NCBI GenBank assembly: GCA_015152555.1
Contig: SUTS01000001.1
Location: forward strand, 206,506 to 270,505
Length of the DNA: 64,000 nucleotides
Direction of reading: 5' to 3'
DNA from: Cyanobacteria bacterium SIG26
GTDB lineage: Bacteria > Cyanobacteriota > Vampirovibrionia > Gastranaerophilales > Gastranaerophilaceae
Under the pieces are notes generated by a model. The model worked only from the letters and a program-made list of their open reading frames with translations, had not been told where the DNA came from and made no database searches. Position numbers and translations under genes: made by a program. Positions 37,289 to 46,900 of the stretch are shown piece by piece (the first letter of the stretch is position 1; the number at the start of each line of letters is the position of its first letter).

Positions 37289-38686
37289 ATGGAAATCAAA
37301 ATTGTAGACAAAGCTAAAGAAATCCAATGTGATGTGCTTATTATCGCGAAGTTCGAAGACCTACCAACTTCTAACACTTTGGTAAACAGATTTGCACCTG
37401 ATAGTTTTACAGGTAAAAAAGGGGAAATCTTTGTTATTCACACACAAAAAGAATATCCGTCTGAATATATCATTGCAATGGGATTAGGGAAAAAAGAATT
37501 TGTTGATGGCAACATAATAAGAGAAACAATAGCTAAAGCCATAAAAAAATGTTCTGAAATAAAAGCAAAAACTGTTGCTATAGAATTAGATTTAGCTATT
37601 AATTCAACTGAAGCAATAATTTTAGGAACAACAATTGCCAATTATCATTTTGACAAATACAAAACAAAAAAAGAACATAGAATTACTGAAATTTATTTAG
37701 AAAATACCACTGAAGAAGAAATCATAAAAGCAAAAACTATAGCAGACGGGGTAAAGCTTGCAAGAAACCTATCTAATGAACCCGCAGCATTTGCAACACC
37801 AACAAAACTTGCAGAAATCGCCCAAGGAATAGAAGGTCTGCAAACTGAAGTATACGACGAACCTACAATAAGAGAGATGAAAATGGGAGCATATTTAGCG
37901 GTAGCTCAAGGTAGTACACAACCGCCAAAATTCATCCACATGAAACATTTGGTAGATAATCCTAAAAAACGAATTGCAATAATCGGAAAAGGAATGTGCT
38001 TTGATTCTGGCGGACTTGATATTAAACCTGCAGCATCTATGCTTAACATGAAAGACGATATGTCCGGATCTGCTTGTGTATTAGGTGTAATGAAAGCTAT
38101 TGCAAAACTTAGACCGGAAATAGAAGTTCACGGAATAATAGCAGCATGTGAAAACATGCCTTCTGGTAACGCTTATAAACCTGGCGATATCTTAACAGCA
38201 AAAAATGGTAAAACAATTGAAGTTGACAATACAGATGCTGAAGGCCGCTTAACTCTTGCTGATGCGCTATGTTATGCTTGTGATCTTCAAGTAGATGAGA
38301 TTATTGATATTGCAACATTAACTGGAGCTTGTATGGTTGCACTAGGTTCTGCTGCCTCAGGTATTATGGGTAACAACGATGAATTCGTTAAAAAACTAAT
38401 AGAAACCGGCAAAAATACAGGTGAAAAATTCTGGCAACTACCTATGTGGCAAGAATACAGAGACAACATGAACAGCGATGTGGCTGACATGAAAAACACT
38501 GGCTCAAGATACGGTGGAGCATCAGCCGCAGGCATGTTCCTAAAAGAATTTGTTTGCGATAATGTAAAATGGGCGCATATGGACGTCGCAGGTACTGCAT
38601 TTTTAGAAAAACCTCAAAAAGAATTTTCTAAAGGCGCAACAGGCGTAGGTGTCAGAACAATACTAAATTATATAATTTCACAATAA
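37289..38686 (+). CDS. pepA: Cytosol (leucyl) aminopeptidase, M17 family
   Basis: 465 aa. Two-metal aminopeptidase releasing N-terminal residues; acts as a hexamer in the cytosol. The catalytic domain has GKGMCFDSGGLDIKP (about 230-244), MKDDMSGSA (about 252-260) and the family signature NTDAEGRLTLADAL (about 312-325), holding the metal-binding Asp/Glu residues, Lys and Arg. N-terminal domain about 1-155. AAGGAGAG ribosome site. Followed by its own terminator. Confidence 0.96.
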   Translation: MEIKIVDKAKEIQCDVLIIAKFEDLPTSNTLVNRFAPDSFTGKKGEIFVIHTQKEYPSEYIIAMGLGKKEFVDGNIIRETIAKAIKKCSEIKAKTVAIELDLAINSTEAIILGTTIANYHFDKYKTKKEHRITEIYLENTTEEEIIKAKTIADGVKLARNLSNEPAAFATPTKLAEIAQGIEGLQTEVYDEPTIREMKMGAYLAVAQGSTQPPKFIHMKHLVDNPKKRIAIIGKGMCFDSGGLDIKPAASMLNMKDDMSGSACVLGVMKAIAKLRPEIEVHGIIAACENMPSGNAYKPGDILTAKNGKTIEVDNTDAEGRLTLADALCYACDLQVDEIIDIATLTGACMVALGSAASGIMGNNDEFVKKLIETGKNTGEKFWQLPMWQEYRDNMNSDVADMKNTGSRYGGASAAGMFLKEFVCDNVKWAHMDVAGTAFLEKPQKEFSKGATGVGVRTILNYIISQ

Positions 38687-38697
38687 AACAATACATT

Positions 38698-38729
38698 ACG
38701 GGGTTTGAGAAATACAAACCCCGTTTTTA
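38698..38729 (+). terminator. Terminator of pepA
   Basis: ACGGGGTTTG (38698-38707) pairs with CAAACCCCGT (38715-38724), 7-nt loop, then TTTTAT. Confidence 0.93.
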
Positions 38730-38767
38730 TCCTCCATTTGAATGTATAAATATTTTTTGCAATTAAT

Positions 38768-38773
38768 TATAAT
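38768..38773 (+). promoter_or_regulatory. -10 box of the 233-aa gene, predicted leaderless
   Basis: A perfect TATAAT lies six bases before ATG 38780 and no ribosome site is present. No good -35 box is seen at 16-18 bp; AT-rich DNA upstream may act as an UP element. Confidence 0.55.
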
Positions 38774-38779
38774 AACTAT

Positions 38780-39481
38780 ATGGACAATTTATTTAAAAAA
38801 ATCAAATATTTTATATTATCATTCCAAGAAAAATTCTTGCTGGATAAATTAAAAAGTTCCACCAAAAGAAATTATGTAAATAAAACAACAAAAAAAGTTA
38901 TCGGCAATGCTGCTGATTTAACTCTTAATTCCGAAACTTTAAAACTTATAGAAAAAGCTAAAGAGAACGTAACTGCGATTGCAAAACAAACAAATTGCGA
39001 TCCTCAAGCTCTATTAGATTACATCAAAGCCGCAAAAACACCAGTTTTTAAGGTTGCGCATGCAGACAAATTTCTTAACCTCATAAAAGAAGAAGAAGGT
39101 CTTATCTACGAAAAAAAAGGGATTGTAGCATTATATTTATCACTAATTACTAAAAAACAATTCCAATTAAGTACAGAACCTATGTTTATACTTAGAGAAG
39201 GTAATATTGATAAACATTATATGCTCCACCACTTTTATCGCTGGTATTCGCTAAAGCTTGATTTGCCGGGGTTTGATTATGACACCCAAAAAAAATTCAA
39301 AGCTTCTCTATTTAAAAAACTACCAATCAACAAATTATCAATAGAGGATATTTATGCAATAAAAGAAGCCGTAGCAAGAGACCAAGAAGCCACCGATTTT
39401 GTTTTAGAATTTGCAAAACTCACTGACGGCAGTAGAAACGCACATGACAAAATAAAAACAGATAAAGGCGCCAATATATAA
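38780..39481 (+). CDS. Unknown 233-aa helical protein
   Basis: Not recognised. Basic N-terminus (about 1-35), then a helical body without membrane segments or cysteine clusters; the region 125-165 has an aromatic, charged stretch (EGNIDKHYMLHHFYRWYSL). The TATAAT box six bases before the ATG and the absence of a Shine-Dalgarno suggest leaderless expression. Bounded by the pepA terminator and its own hairpin, so it is a single-gene unit. Codon use is native. Confidence 0.72.
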   Translation: MDNLFKKIKYFILSFQEKFLLDKLKSSTKRNYVNKTTKKVIGNAADLTLNSETLKLIEKAKENVTAIAKQTNCDPQALLDYIKAAKTPVFKVAHADKFLNLIKEEEGLIYEKKGIVALYLSLITKKQFQLSTEPMFILREGNIDKHYMLHHFYRWYSLKLDLPGFDYDTQKKFKASLFKKLPINKLSIEDIYAIKEAVARDQEATDFVLEFAKLTDGSRNAHDKIKTDKGANI

Positions 39482-39483
39482 TA

Positions 39484-39513
39484 AAAAACCTCTCTAATAA
39501 TGAGAGGTTTTTA
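39484..39513. terminator. Bidirectional terminator
   Basis: AAAAACCTCTC (39484-39494) pairs with GAGAGGTTTTT (39502-39512) around a 7-nt loop, between the convergent 233-aa and rhodanese genes. Confidence 0.92.
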
Positions 39514-39900
39514 TTATTCGGTGACTGTAGCAAACCGAAAATCATTTACCCAAACATCATAACCTCCCTCTAATAACATTGTCGGATAACCGTATTCGGC
39601 TAATACTAAACAAGCACTATCACCTAAGTGACACTGTTGATTATAGCAGTATACAATTGATACCATATCCTTTGACAATTTATCCAAATTTTCGGTCAAC
39701 TCATCTTTTGGAATTGATATAGCCTCAGGAATATGCCCGATATCATAATCTGCACGATGCCTAACATCAACAATTTTCACTCCGCCTTTTTCCATGAAAT
39801 TTTTCAATTCAACAGGACCTAATGTATATGCTAAACGATTTAAAAAATAATTTTTAGCAGATTTTGTACATTCCCTTAATGTTTTAATTTCTTCGTTCAT
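39514..39900 (-). CDS. Single-domain rhodanese-like protein
   Basis: 128 aa. One rhodanese domain: VKIVDVRHRADYDIGHIPEA (about 35-54) and the catalytic loop VYCYNQQCHLGDSA (about 82-95) with two cysteines, where the first is the usual persulfide carrier. The Arg common in the loop is missing and a second Cys replaces it, a form seen in some anaerobes. Sulfur transfer or sulfide handling in the cytosol is likely. AAAGGA ribosome site eight bases before the ATG. Confidence 0.87.
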   Translation of the reverse strand: MNEEIKTLRECTKSAKNYFLNRLAYTLGPVELKNFMEKGGVKIVDVRHRADYDIGHIPEAISIPKDELTENLDKLSKDMVSIVYCYNQQCHLGDSACLVLAEYGYPTMLLEGGYDVWVNDFRFATVTE

Positions 39901-40033
39901 AAATAATTATCCTTTCTGCCATTACACAGAAAGGATATTATGTTTGTTTAATTTTAACCTCCGCAATTGGGGTAATTGCATTAGTTATTCGGGGTAAATG
40001 AAAAGAGTTAAGTCTTTCCTTATTGACCGCTCA

Positions 40034-40333
40034 CTATGCCATATATGGAATGTGAACGTATGTTGATTCGGTTTGGGTTGCACGTCTTGTAGGTGTGCAT
40101 AGTATATTATAAGCCTTTACAATGTTATACGCGAAAGCTTTTACAGGATTTGATTGAACCATATCAGCTTTTTTTGTATCGTATAAATCTTTCTCAAAGT
40201 TGATTTTAGCATTTGGTTTTTTATCCAATGATAAAAGTCCAACTCTTGAGTTCACATTATTTAAGTTACCTTCACCAAAGGTAATGTATTTTTTTGAATA
40301 TCTATTTAAGTTTACAGGATTTATAGTTAACAT
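40034..40333 (-). CDS. 99-aa protein with N-terminal ITFGE motif
   Basis: Unknown family. The N-terminus NPVNLNRYSKKYITFGEG carries ITFGE (17-21), a looser form of the short motif seen in eight proteins. Start chosen at 40333 because AAAGGAGGAA lies eight bases upstream; the longer frame to 40417 would run through the promoter. The remainder is short, mixed and lysine/asparagine-rich, with a helix around 65-80. The gene has a near-consensus promoter and a three-copy operator-like repeat, so it is probably a regulated gene. Confidence 0.7.
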   Translation of the reverse strand: MLTINPVNLNRYSKKYITFGEGNLNNVNSRVGLLSLDKKPNAKINFEKDLYDTKKADMVQSNPVKAFAYNIVKAYNILCTPTRRATQTESTYVHIPYMA

Positions 40334-40355
40334 TTTCTGTTCCTCCTTTGTTATT

Positions 40356-40417
40356 AAGTGTTCATTTAACACTTCATCTAACACTTTTACTATAATCCAT
40401 AAAATATTTTTTGTCAA
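40356..40417 (-). promoter_or_regulatory. Sigma-70 promoter with three-copy operator for the 99-aa gene
   Basis: On the minus strand TTGACA (40417-40412), 17-bp spacer and TATAGT (40394-40389). Just downstream lie AAGTGTT copies: two direct (40386-40380 and 40374-40368, 12-bp period with ARATG between) and one inverted (40362-40356). The arrangement fits a repressor operator in the early transcribed region or a 5' UTR hairpin. Confidence 0.75.
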
Positions 40418-40672
40418 CCCCTATTGTGAACTTTTGTAAAGCGGTCAAAAATACTGATTTCATTGGTTAAAATGATAAAGTGTAAAAAATGCACTTATTG
40501 CTGGTATTTTGCGGATGTTTTGGTTACTGATTAATTAAAAAGGATTAGAAAAAAGTCTTACATAATGATAATTTTTTATTACTGGAAGGTGCGTCATCTT
40601 GAACAAACCGAGTAGAGGGCTGAAGAGCCAGCGTACCTGTTTAACGCGAGGCGTGGCGAAAGATCTCAATAG

Positions 40673-40764
40673 TTATGAGATTCTTCACCCGCAAGGGGTT
40701 CAGAATGACGGATGCGTTAATCTTAGAAGTAATGTCATTCTGAGCGAAGCGAAGAATCTCATAA
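40673..40764. repeat. Large imperfect inverted repeat (VILSEAKNL-type intergenic repeat)
   Basis: TTATGAGATTCTTC (40673-40686) is the exact reverse complement of GAAGAATCTCATAA (40751-40764), and TCAGAATGAC (40700-40709) of GTCATTCTGA (40734-40743). The sequence 'GTCATTCTGAGCGAAGCGAA' is a widespread intergenic repeat whose translation (VILSEAKNL) appears as spurious peptides in many genomes. It is probably a short non-autonomous mobile or structural repeat. Confidence 0.75.
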
Positions 40765-40808
40765 ACCTACCTCTCCTCGGGAGAGGATGTCACAAAGAGT
40801 GGTAGGTT
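40764..40808. repeat. Nested hairpin repeat
   Basis: AACCTACC (40764-40771) matches GGTAGGTT (40801-40808) as inverted arms; inside, CCTCTCC/GGAGAGG (40770-40776 with 40780-40786) forms a tight hairpin. Confidence 0.6.
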
Positions 40809-40839
40809 CGGCATACTTACCCAACAATTAGTAATAAAA

Positions 40840-40898
40840 GTAAGTTGGGCTTTCAGCCCAACAGAGTGATAAATGTTGGGGTAGAAACCCCAACTTAC
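40840..40898. repeat. Double-hairpin repeat
   Basis: GTTGGGCT/AGCCCAAC (40844-40851 with 40855-40862) and GTTGGGGT/ACCCCAAC (40875-40882 with 40887-40894) are adjacent hairpins. The outer arms GTAAGTTGGG (40840-40849) and CCCAACTTAC (40889-40898) are also perfect complements, so one large or two small hairpins can form, as in REP/BIME-like elements. Confidence 0.7.
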
Positions 40899-41081
40899 AA
40901 ATTTTCACATTTGTTAGAAGTTCATACATGCCTATAAATATAATGGTCAGGATGAACATTACATATTAATAAATAAATCTTTATAAAATGAAATCTATTA
41001 TCTTGCAAAGTCACATAAAGAAATTATAAAGATTGTAAATATTACACTTGATTTAAAATAATATTTACTGTAAAATGTAAT

Positions 41082-41097
41082 TGTGATAAAATTCACA
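41082..41097. promoter_or_regulatory. Consensus CRP/FNR-family binding site upstream of adhE
   Basis: TGTGA (41082-41086), six bases, TCACA (41093-41097): an exact CRP half-site palindrome, extended by A-T pairs on each side. It is centred about 76 bp before the adhE ATG. Possible -10 boxes TACAAT (41125-41130) or TATAAA (41133-41138) would place it at about -47 to -56. Confidence 0.7.
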
Positions 41098-41165
41098 AAT
41101 TAGAATAGTTGGTCAGAGATTTAATACAATAGTATAAATGCTATGTTATAAAAAGGAGAAAAAAC

Positions 41166-43850
41166 ATGACAACAAAAAGCAAAAAAACTGTCGAAAATTT
41201 AGAAAAGGCTTTAACAAAGTCTAATCTTGTTGACAGCGCAGAACAATTAGAATTGCTAATTGAAAGAGTTAAAAAAGCTCAAAAGCTTTATTCAACTTTC
41301 TCTCAAGAAAAAGTTGATGCTATTTTCAAAGCTGCTGCTACTGCTGCAGACAAAGCTCGTATTCCTTTAGCAAGAATGGCTGTTGAAGAAACAGGTATGG
41401 GTATTTTAGAAGACAAAATTATCAAAAACCACTATGCTTCTGAATACATTTACAACAAACACAAAAACGCAAAAACATGCGGTATCATTAAAGAAGATAA
41501 AACAAACGGAACAAAAATTGTTGCAGAACCTTTGGGTATTTTAGCAGGTATTATCCCTACAACTAACCCTACTTCAACTGCAATATTCAAATCATTAATC
41601 GCGTTAAAAACAAGAAACGCTATTATCTTCTCACCACACCCAAGAGCAATGAAATGTACAATTGCTGCTGCAAAATTAGTTTTAGAAGCTGCGGTTAAAG
41701 CTGGTGCTCCGGAAGATATTATCGGATGGATCGATGTTCCGTCAATTGATTTATCAAGCCAATTGATGAAACACCCTAACATTGACTGTATCTTAGCTAC
41801 AGGTGGTCCTGGCATGGTTAAAGCTGCATACTCATCAGGAAACCCTGCATTAGGTGTAGGTCCAGGTAACACTTCAGCAGTTATTGACGAAACCGCTGAT
41901 ATTAAAATGGCAGTTTCTTCAATTCTTATGTCAAAAACATTTGATAACGGTATGATTTGTGCTTCTGAACAAGCAGTTATCGTTGTTGACAGCATTTATG
42001 AAGAAGTTAAAAAAGAATTCGAATACAGAGGAGCTTATTTAGTAAGCAAAGCTGAACAACAAAAAATGATCGATCTTCCATTTATCGATCCAAAACGTGG
42101 TACAGCTCACCCTGACATCGTAGGTCAAAGTGCATACAAAATCGCACAACTTTCAGGTTTTGAAGTTCCTGAAACTGCGAAAGTTTTATTAGCTGAAAGA
42201 CCAGCTGTTGATTGGGAAGATCCATTCTCAAGAGAAAAATTATCTCCAATCTTATCTATGTACAGAGCTAAAAACTATGAAGAAGCTACAGAAATGGCTT
42301 ATGAAATGGTTTCAAAAGGTGGCGCAGGTCACACATCAGTTCTTTACACAGATGCTCGTTCTCAAGACAGAATTAACCAATATGCTGAAAAAATGCCAAC
42401 TTGCAGAGTTTTAATTAACTCTCCATCATCTCAAGGTGGTATTGGTGATTTATTCAACTTCAAGTTAGAGCCATCTTTAACTTTAGGTTGCGGTTCTTGG
42501 GGTAAAAACGCTGTTTCTGGTAACGTAGGCGTTGAAAACTTATTAAACTACAAAACAGTTGCTGAAAGGAGAGAAAACATGTTATGGTTTAAGGTTCCAC
42601 AAAAAATCTACTTCAAACGTGGTGCTATCGATTTAGCTCTTCGCGAATTAGAAGGTAAAAAACGTGCATTTATCGTAACAGACAGATTCCTATTCAACTC
42701 TGGTGCGGTTTATAACGTAACAAATATATTAGATGAAATCGGTATTGATTATCAAATCTTCTTTGATGTTAAACCGGATCCAACACTTTCTACAATTAAC
42801 CAAGCTATGGAAATTATCAGACCTTATGAACCTGATGTAATCATTTCATTAGGTGGTGGTTCTCCAATGGACGCAGCTAAAATTATGTGGTTAATGTATG
42901 AACAACCTGATACAAACTTCGAAGATATCTCTATGAGATTTATGGATATCAGAAAAAGAATTTGTTCAATCCCTGAATTAGGTAAAAAAGCAACAATGGT
43001 TGCTATCCCAACAACTTCAGGTACAGGTTCAGAAGTTACACCGTTTGCTATTATTACAGACGACGAAACTCACGTAAAATACGCTATCGCTGATTACGCA
43101 TTAACACCTAATATGGCAATCGTTGACCCTAACTTTGTTGATGGTATGCCAAAAGGTTTAACTTCAGCATCAGGTATTGACGCTTTAGTTCACTCAATTG
43201 AAGCTTATGTATCTTGTATGGCTACTAACTTCACAAACTCTAACGCTTTAGAAGCAATCAAGTTAGTATTCAAATACTTAGAAAGATCATGGTCAGAAGG
43301 TTCAAATGACCCTATTGCCAGAGAAAAAATGCACTATGCAGCAACCATCGCAGGTATGGCATTTGCTAACTCTTTCTTAGGCTTGTGTCACTCTATGGCT
43401 CACAAATTAGGCGCAATGTTCAATGTACCTCACGGTGTTGCTAACGCATTATTAATCAGACAAATAATCAAATACAACGCTGTTGATTGTCCTAAAAAAC
43501 AAGCAACATTCCCTCAATACAAGTTCCCTAATGCTAAAACTAAATACGGTCAAATCGCTGACAACTTAGGTTTAGGCGGTAAGGACGACGATGAAAAAGT
43601 TGCATTGTTAATCGATGCTGTTGATAAATTAATGAAATCTATCAACTTACCAAATTCAATCAAAGATTTTGGTGTAACAGAAGAACAATTCTACGCTAAA
43701 TTAGATGAAATGGTTGAATTAGCATTTGACGATCAATGTACAGGTGCTAACCCTGCATACCCAATAATGTCAGATATGAGACAAATTTATATCGACGCAT
43801 TTGAAGGTGTTGTAAGAGATTACTACCCAACAGCTAAAAAATCTAAATAA
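41166..43850 (+). CDS. adhE: Bifunctional acetaldehyde-CoA/alcohol dehydrogenase
   Basis: 894 aa. The N-terminal half is a CoA-acylating aldehyde dehydrogenase (IIPTTNPTSTAIFKSLIALK; catalytic Cys in NGMICASEQAV, about 257). The C-terminal half (about 475 on, KIYFKRGAIDLALREL) is an iron-dependent alcohol dehydrogenase with SLGGGSPMDAAK, TTSGTGSEVTPFAII and the metal-binding His residues in GLCHSMAHKLG and VPHGVANALL. It reduces acetyl-CoA to ethanol, regenerating two NAD+. Such enzymes form spirosomes. Codon use is that of a highly expressed gene, with more GCT, TTA and GGT than its neighbours. AAAGGAG ribosome site; a consensus CRP-type site lies upstream. Confidence 0.97.
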   Translation: MTTKSKKTVENLEKALTKSNLVDSAEQLELLIERVKKAQKLYSTFSQEKVDAIFKAAATAADKARIPLARMAVEETGMGILEDKIIKNHYASEYIYNKHKNAKTCGIIKEDKTNGTKIVAEPLGILAGIIPTTNPTSTAIFKSLIALKTRNAIIFSPHPRAMKCTIAAAKLVLEAAVKAGAPEDIIGWIDVPSIDLSSQLMKHPNIDCILATGGPGMVKAAYSSGNPALGVGPGNTSAVIDETADIKMAVSSILMSKTFDNGMICASEQAVIVVDSIYEEVKKEFEYRGAYLVSKAEQQKMIDLPFIDPKRGTAHPDIVGQSAYKIAQLSGFEVPETAKVLLAERPAVDWEDPFSREKLSPILSMYRAKNYEEATEMAYEMVSKGGAGHTSVLYTDARSQDRINQYAEKMPTCRVLINSPSSQGGIGDLFNFKLEPSLTLGCGSWGKNAVSGNVGVENLLNYKTVAERRENMLWFKVPQKIYFKRGAIDLALRELEGKKRAFIVTDRFLFNSGAVYNVTNILDEIGIDYQIFFDVKPDPTLSTINQAMEIIRPYEPDVIISLGGGSPMDAAKIMWLMYEQPDTNFEDISMRFMDIRKRICSIPELGKKATMVAIPTTSGTGSEVTPFAIITDDETHVKYAIADYALTPNMAIVDPNFVDGMPKGLTSASGIDALVHSIEAYVSCMATNFTNSNALEAIKLVFKYLERSWSEGSNDPIAREKMHYAATIAGMAFANSFLGLCHSMAHKLGAMFNVPHGVANALLIRQIIKYNAVDCPKKQATFPQYKFPNAKTKYGQIADNLGLGGKDDDEKVALLIDAVDKLMKSINLPNSIKDFGVTEEQFYAKLDEMVELAFDDQCTGANPAYPIMSDMRQIYIDAFEGVVRDYYPTAKKSK

Positions 43851-43868
43851 TTAGATTTTATATAAGAA

Positions 43869-43900
43869 AAAAGGCGGAGGCTATGCCTCCGCCTTTTCTT
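43869..43900. terminator. Strong bidirectional terminator after adhE
   Basis: AAAAGGCGGAGGC (43869-43881) pairs with GCCTCCGCCTTTT (43885-43897) around TAT, between convergent genes. Confidence 0.94.
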
Positions 43901-43903
43901 TTC

Positions 43904-46900
43904 TTAACCTCTTGCTGATGCTGAAACACCCTGAACTTTTTTCTTTTTCTTTTTAGATTCAATAATACTATCATTATTAAATCTTGCTAATTTTCTATCA
44001 ACTTTATCATCTGATTCATAAGAATTTGCGGTATTTGTATTTGCACTAGCTGCCGCAGAAGATGTAGCAACCTCAGGTACTCCAGCCAATTTTGAATTAG
44101 TTTCATTTGAGGCTGCGCGAACACTTTGTAAAGATTGTCTTACAATACCTTTACCTTCTTTAGATTTCGGCAATCCTGCTTTAAACTCAGCTTCAACCTC
44201 TTTTTTATGACCTTTTGCATCACTTCGGACAGCTAAACCTGCAGCACCAGAAGCCAATGCCGTTGAACCTGCAGCAATATTAAGAGCTCCAAATGTAACA
44301 TTGTGCGTTCCCTTAGCTAATGAAGCTGTCCCCATAGCTATATAATAAGCTCTTATACCTTCAAACAATCCAACAGTTGGCAACAATGCTGCTCGTATCA
44401 TATATTGTGTACCCGTAGCAAGTTGTTGATTACCTAATACAGTACCTAAAACGCCTAAAGCTGTCGTAGGTGCACCTACAGCAAGCGCGCCAATTGATAC
44501 TTTTGATAAGTTATCAAGACTCTTTTCATATTTATTTAAGCCATTTTTTATAACATTAGCGTCTTTATCCAATGCCGTTATTTGTTTATTACCTTTAGCT
44601 ACTGCACTATCGAAACTAGTAGTTTTGGCGCCTTTTTCAACCGTTGTTAATTCATTTGAAGCATTTTGAGCATCAATTTGAGCAACAGCCACCTTATCTT
44701 GCTCACCATTTTCTCCAGCATCAGTAATAATTGCGTTGGATTCTTCTATTTTTCCAGTTAAACTATCGGCCTTTAGTGCTAATTTTTCATGTATTTTAGT
44801 CAATAAAGCCTCTTGACGTTCTAAATTTTTAGAAATTGTTTCCATACTTTTTAAATTATTTAAGTATGCACGTTTATCTTTATCCATTTCTTTTTTGTCG
44901 GCAAGAACTCCTGCAATTGCAGCTGTATTTGCAGCAGCTACTGAATAGCATCCCGCAATACCCGGAGCATAAATAAGCTTATCATCACGCCCTTCTTCTT
45001 CAGCACCCTCATTTGCTGAAGCTTCTTGAGCTACTGAACCCTCTGCAACCACACCACCTGTAGTTCCAGTCGTAACGGTATCTGCTTTAGTATTTGCAGT
45101 ATTGGAAGTATTACCACCAGTAGTACCATTATTTGAAGAATCTGTCATGTCAGATGTAGTAGGCACTGTAGCCTCATTAGTATCTGTTGTAGACTCGGCA
45201 GAATCACCCTCATCTGAACTTCCAGCAGTAGCCATCTGTGTCTTAACCATTGGCACCATATCTACTGTAGCTGCTGGAGCAACGTCGGTAGTAGCTGAAG
45301 CATCAGAAGTTGTGGAAGATGTTGTTGGAGCATTTGCTGATAGAGTTTCTGCAGCATTACCATCATCATTTACAACTACTGCAGATGCTGTTTTCACAAC
45401 TTGTTGATTTTCTTTCGCAAGCTGTGTAGTCTCTTTTTGAGTAGATTCTGATTCTTGCAAATCATCATCTACATTCGCTGCGACAGCCAAAGTTGTAGCG
45501 CCTGTAACTGAGGCAGTAATACCTGTTGTCATTTCTAAACGACCTAAAGCTAAAAGTAATAAACCTTGTTGAAGCAACTGTGCTCCTGCAAGAACTGTTG
45601 GAGGATATACTGACATCAACATTGTGTACGCAGTTGCACAAACTGCATCACCTATCGCTGTTGTAACTATTCCTAATGATGTTGTGCCAACACCAACAAT
45701 CATGGTATCTTCGGCAGTTTTTACAGAAACTTTCTTTTGTTTTTCTAAGTCAACAGATTCACCACGTAATAATTTAGATAAATTTTGGCTCTTTTTGCTT
45801 ACCGCAAGGCTTTTACCTACAGCTTTTTGCAAGCCTTTTGTAGCCTGATCGTTTTCATTATCTAAACTTTCAAGATTTGTACAAATTTCTTCTGTTTCAT
45901 TAGTAGCACTTGATGTAACTCCACCTTCACCTTCGCTTTCAGAAGTCATTTCTTCATTGCTCTGTTGCCCTTTTATCTCGTCTAATTTAGCTAAAAATGC
46001 TTCTTCTTCAGACGCATTTGATTCTTGAGTTGATTGAGTTGCAGCAATTTCTTTATTTACAGTCTTAATCTCTTTATCAGATTGATGAAGCTCTTTTACT
46101 AATGATTTCTTACGAGACATCATTTTTTTGTCTTGAGATTTTAATTCAATAGTTGTAGCAAGAGTTTTAGCTGTTGCATACATTGAATTCGCAAAAGAGA
46201 AAATTATCGGGATTCCTGAATCAACTTTATCTTTTGGTTTATTCTCTGGAGAGGCTTGATTAAAAGCTTCACCCATAGTCTCTTTTGTATTTTCTTCAGT
46301 TTCAGTTGCAGCTTTTGTATATTCGGTTGCAAATTGTGTCAATTCAGTATTTTCTGAATCATAAACAACAGATGACACAGCATCATTACATTCAGTTAAA
46401 TCCTGTGCAGCCTCCATCGCAACTTCGGCAATAGAATCTCCTTTTGCACCTTGTAAAGGATTTATAAGTAACCCACTATCAGCAGCTCGTTCAGTTAAAG
46501 CTACAGGTATAAACTCACCAGTAAACGATTTTTCTAAATCCAATAAATCTTTTGCAGCTTTTTCGGTATCAGAAATCAATACCATATTTTCCTGAATTTT
46601 TGCATCTAAACCATTAAACGATTCTAAAAACGAATCTAATTGAGCGTCAGCAGCCTGCATTTCTTTCATAACGGTGCCGTTTTGACCATTAATTTTTTTT
46701 GCTAACTCTTGAAGCCTTTTATTTTCAGCTTTAGAAAGTTGACCGGATTTACTTTTTTCATTAAGAGCTTTCCATTCATCAGTCATTTTAGCAATCTCAT
46801 CCATTTCGGCTTTATAAGTATCTTGCTTGGCCTTTTTCAATTGCATTGCTTCTTGTGCTTTTTCTTTATATGTTTCAAATTGCGCATTTGTATCTTCAAC

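Larger units (their letters stand above)
40334..41165. other. 832-bp intergenic region rich in repeats
   Basis: Contains the regulated promoter of the 99-aa gene (40356-40417), about 130 bp of plain AT-rich DNA, a repeat cluster with higher G+C (about 40590-40900), more AT-rich DNA, and the CRP-type site before adhE. An apparent 68-codon frame at 40599-40805 is only the translation of the repeats and is not accepted as a gene. Confidence 0.7.

Noticed and set aside
40599..40805. 68-codon open frame in the intergenic repeat region
   Set aside because: Its translation contains VILSEAKNL, the known spurious product of a widespread intergenic repeat; the frame is made of inverted repeats and has no ribosome site.
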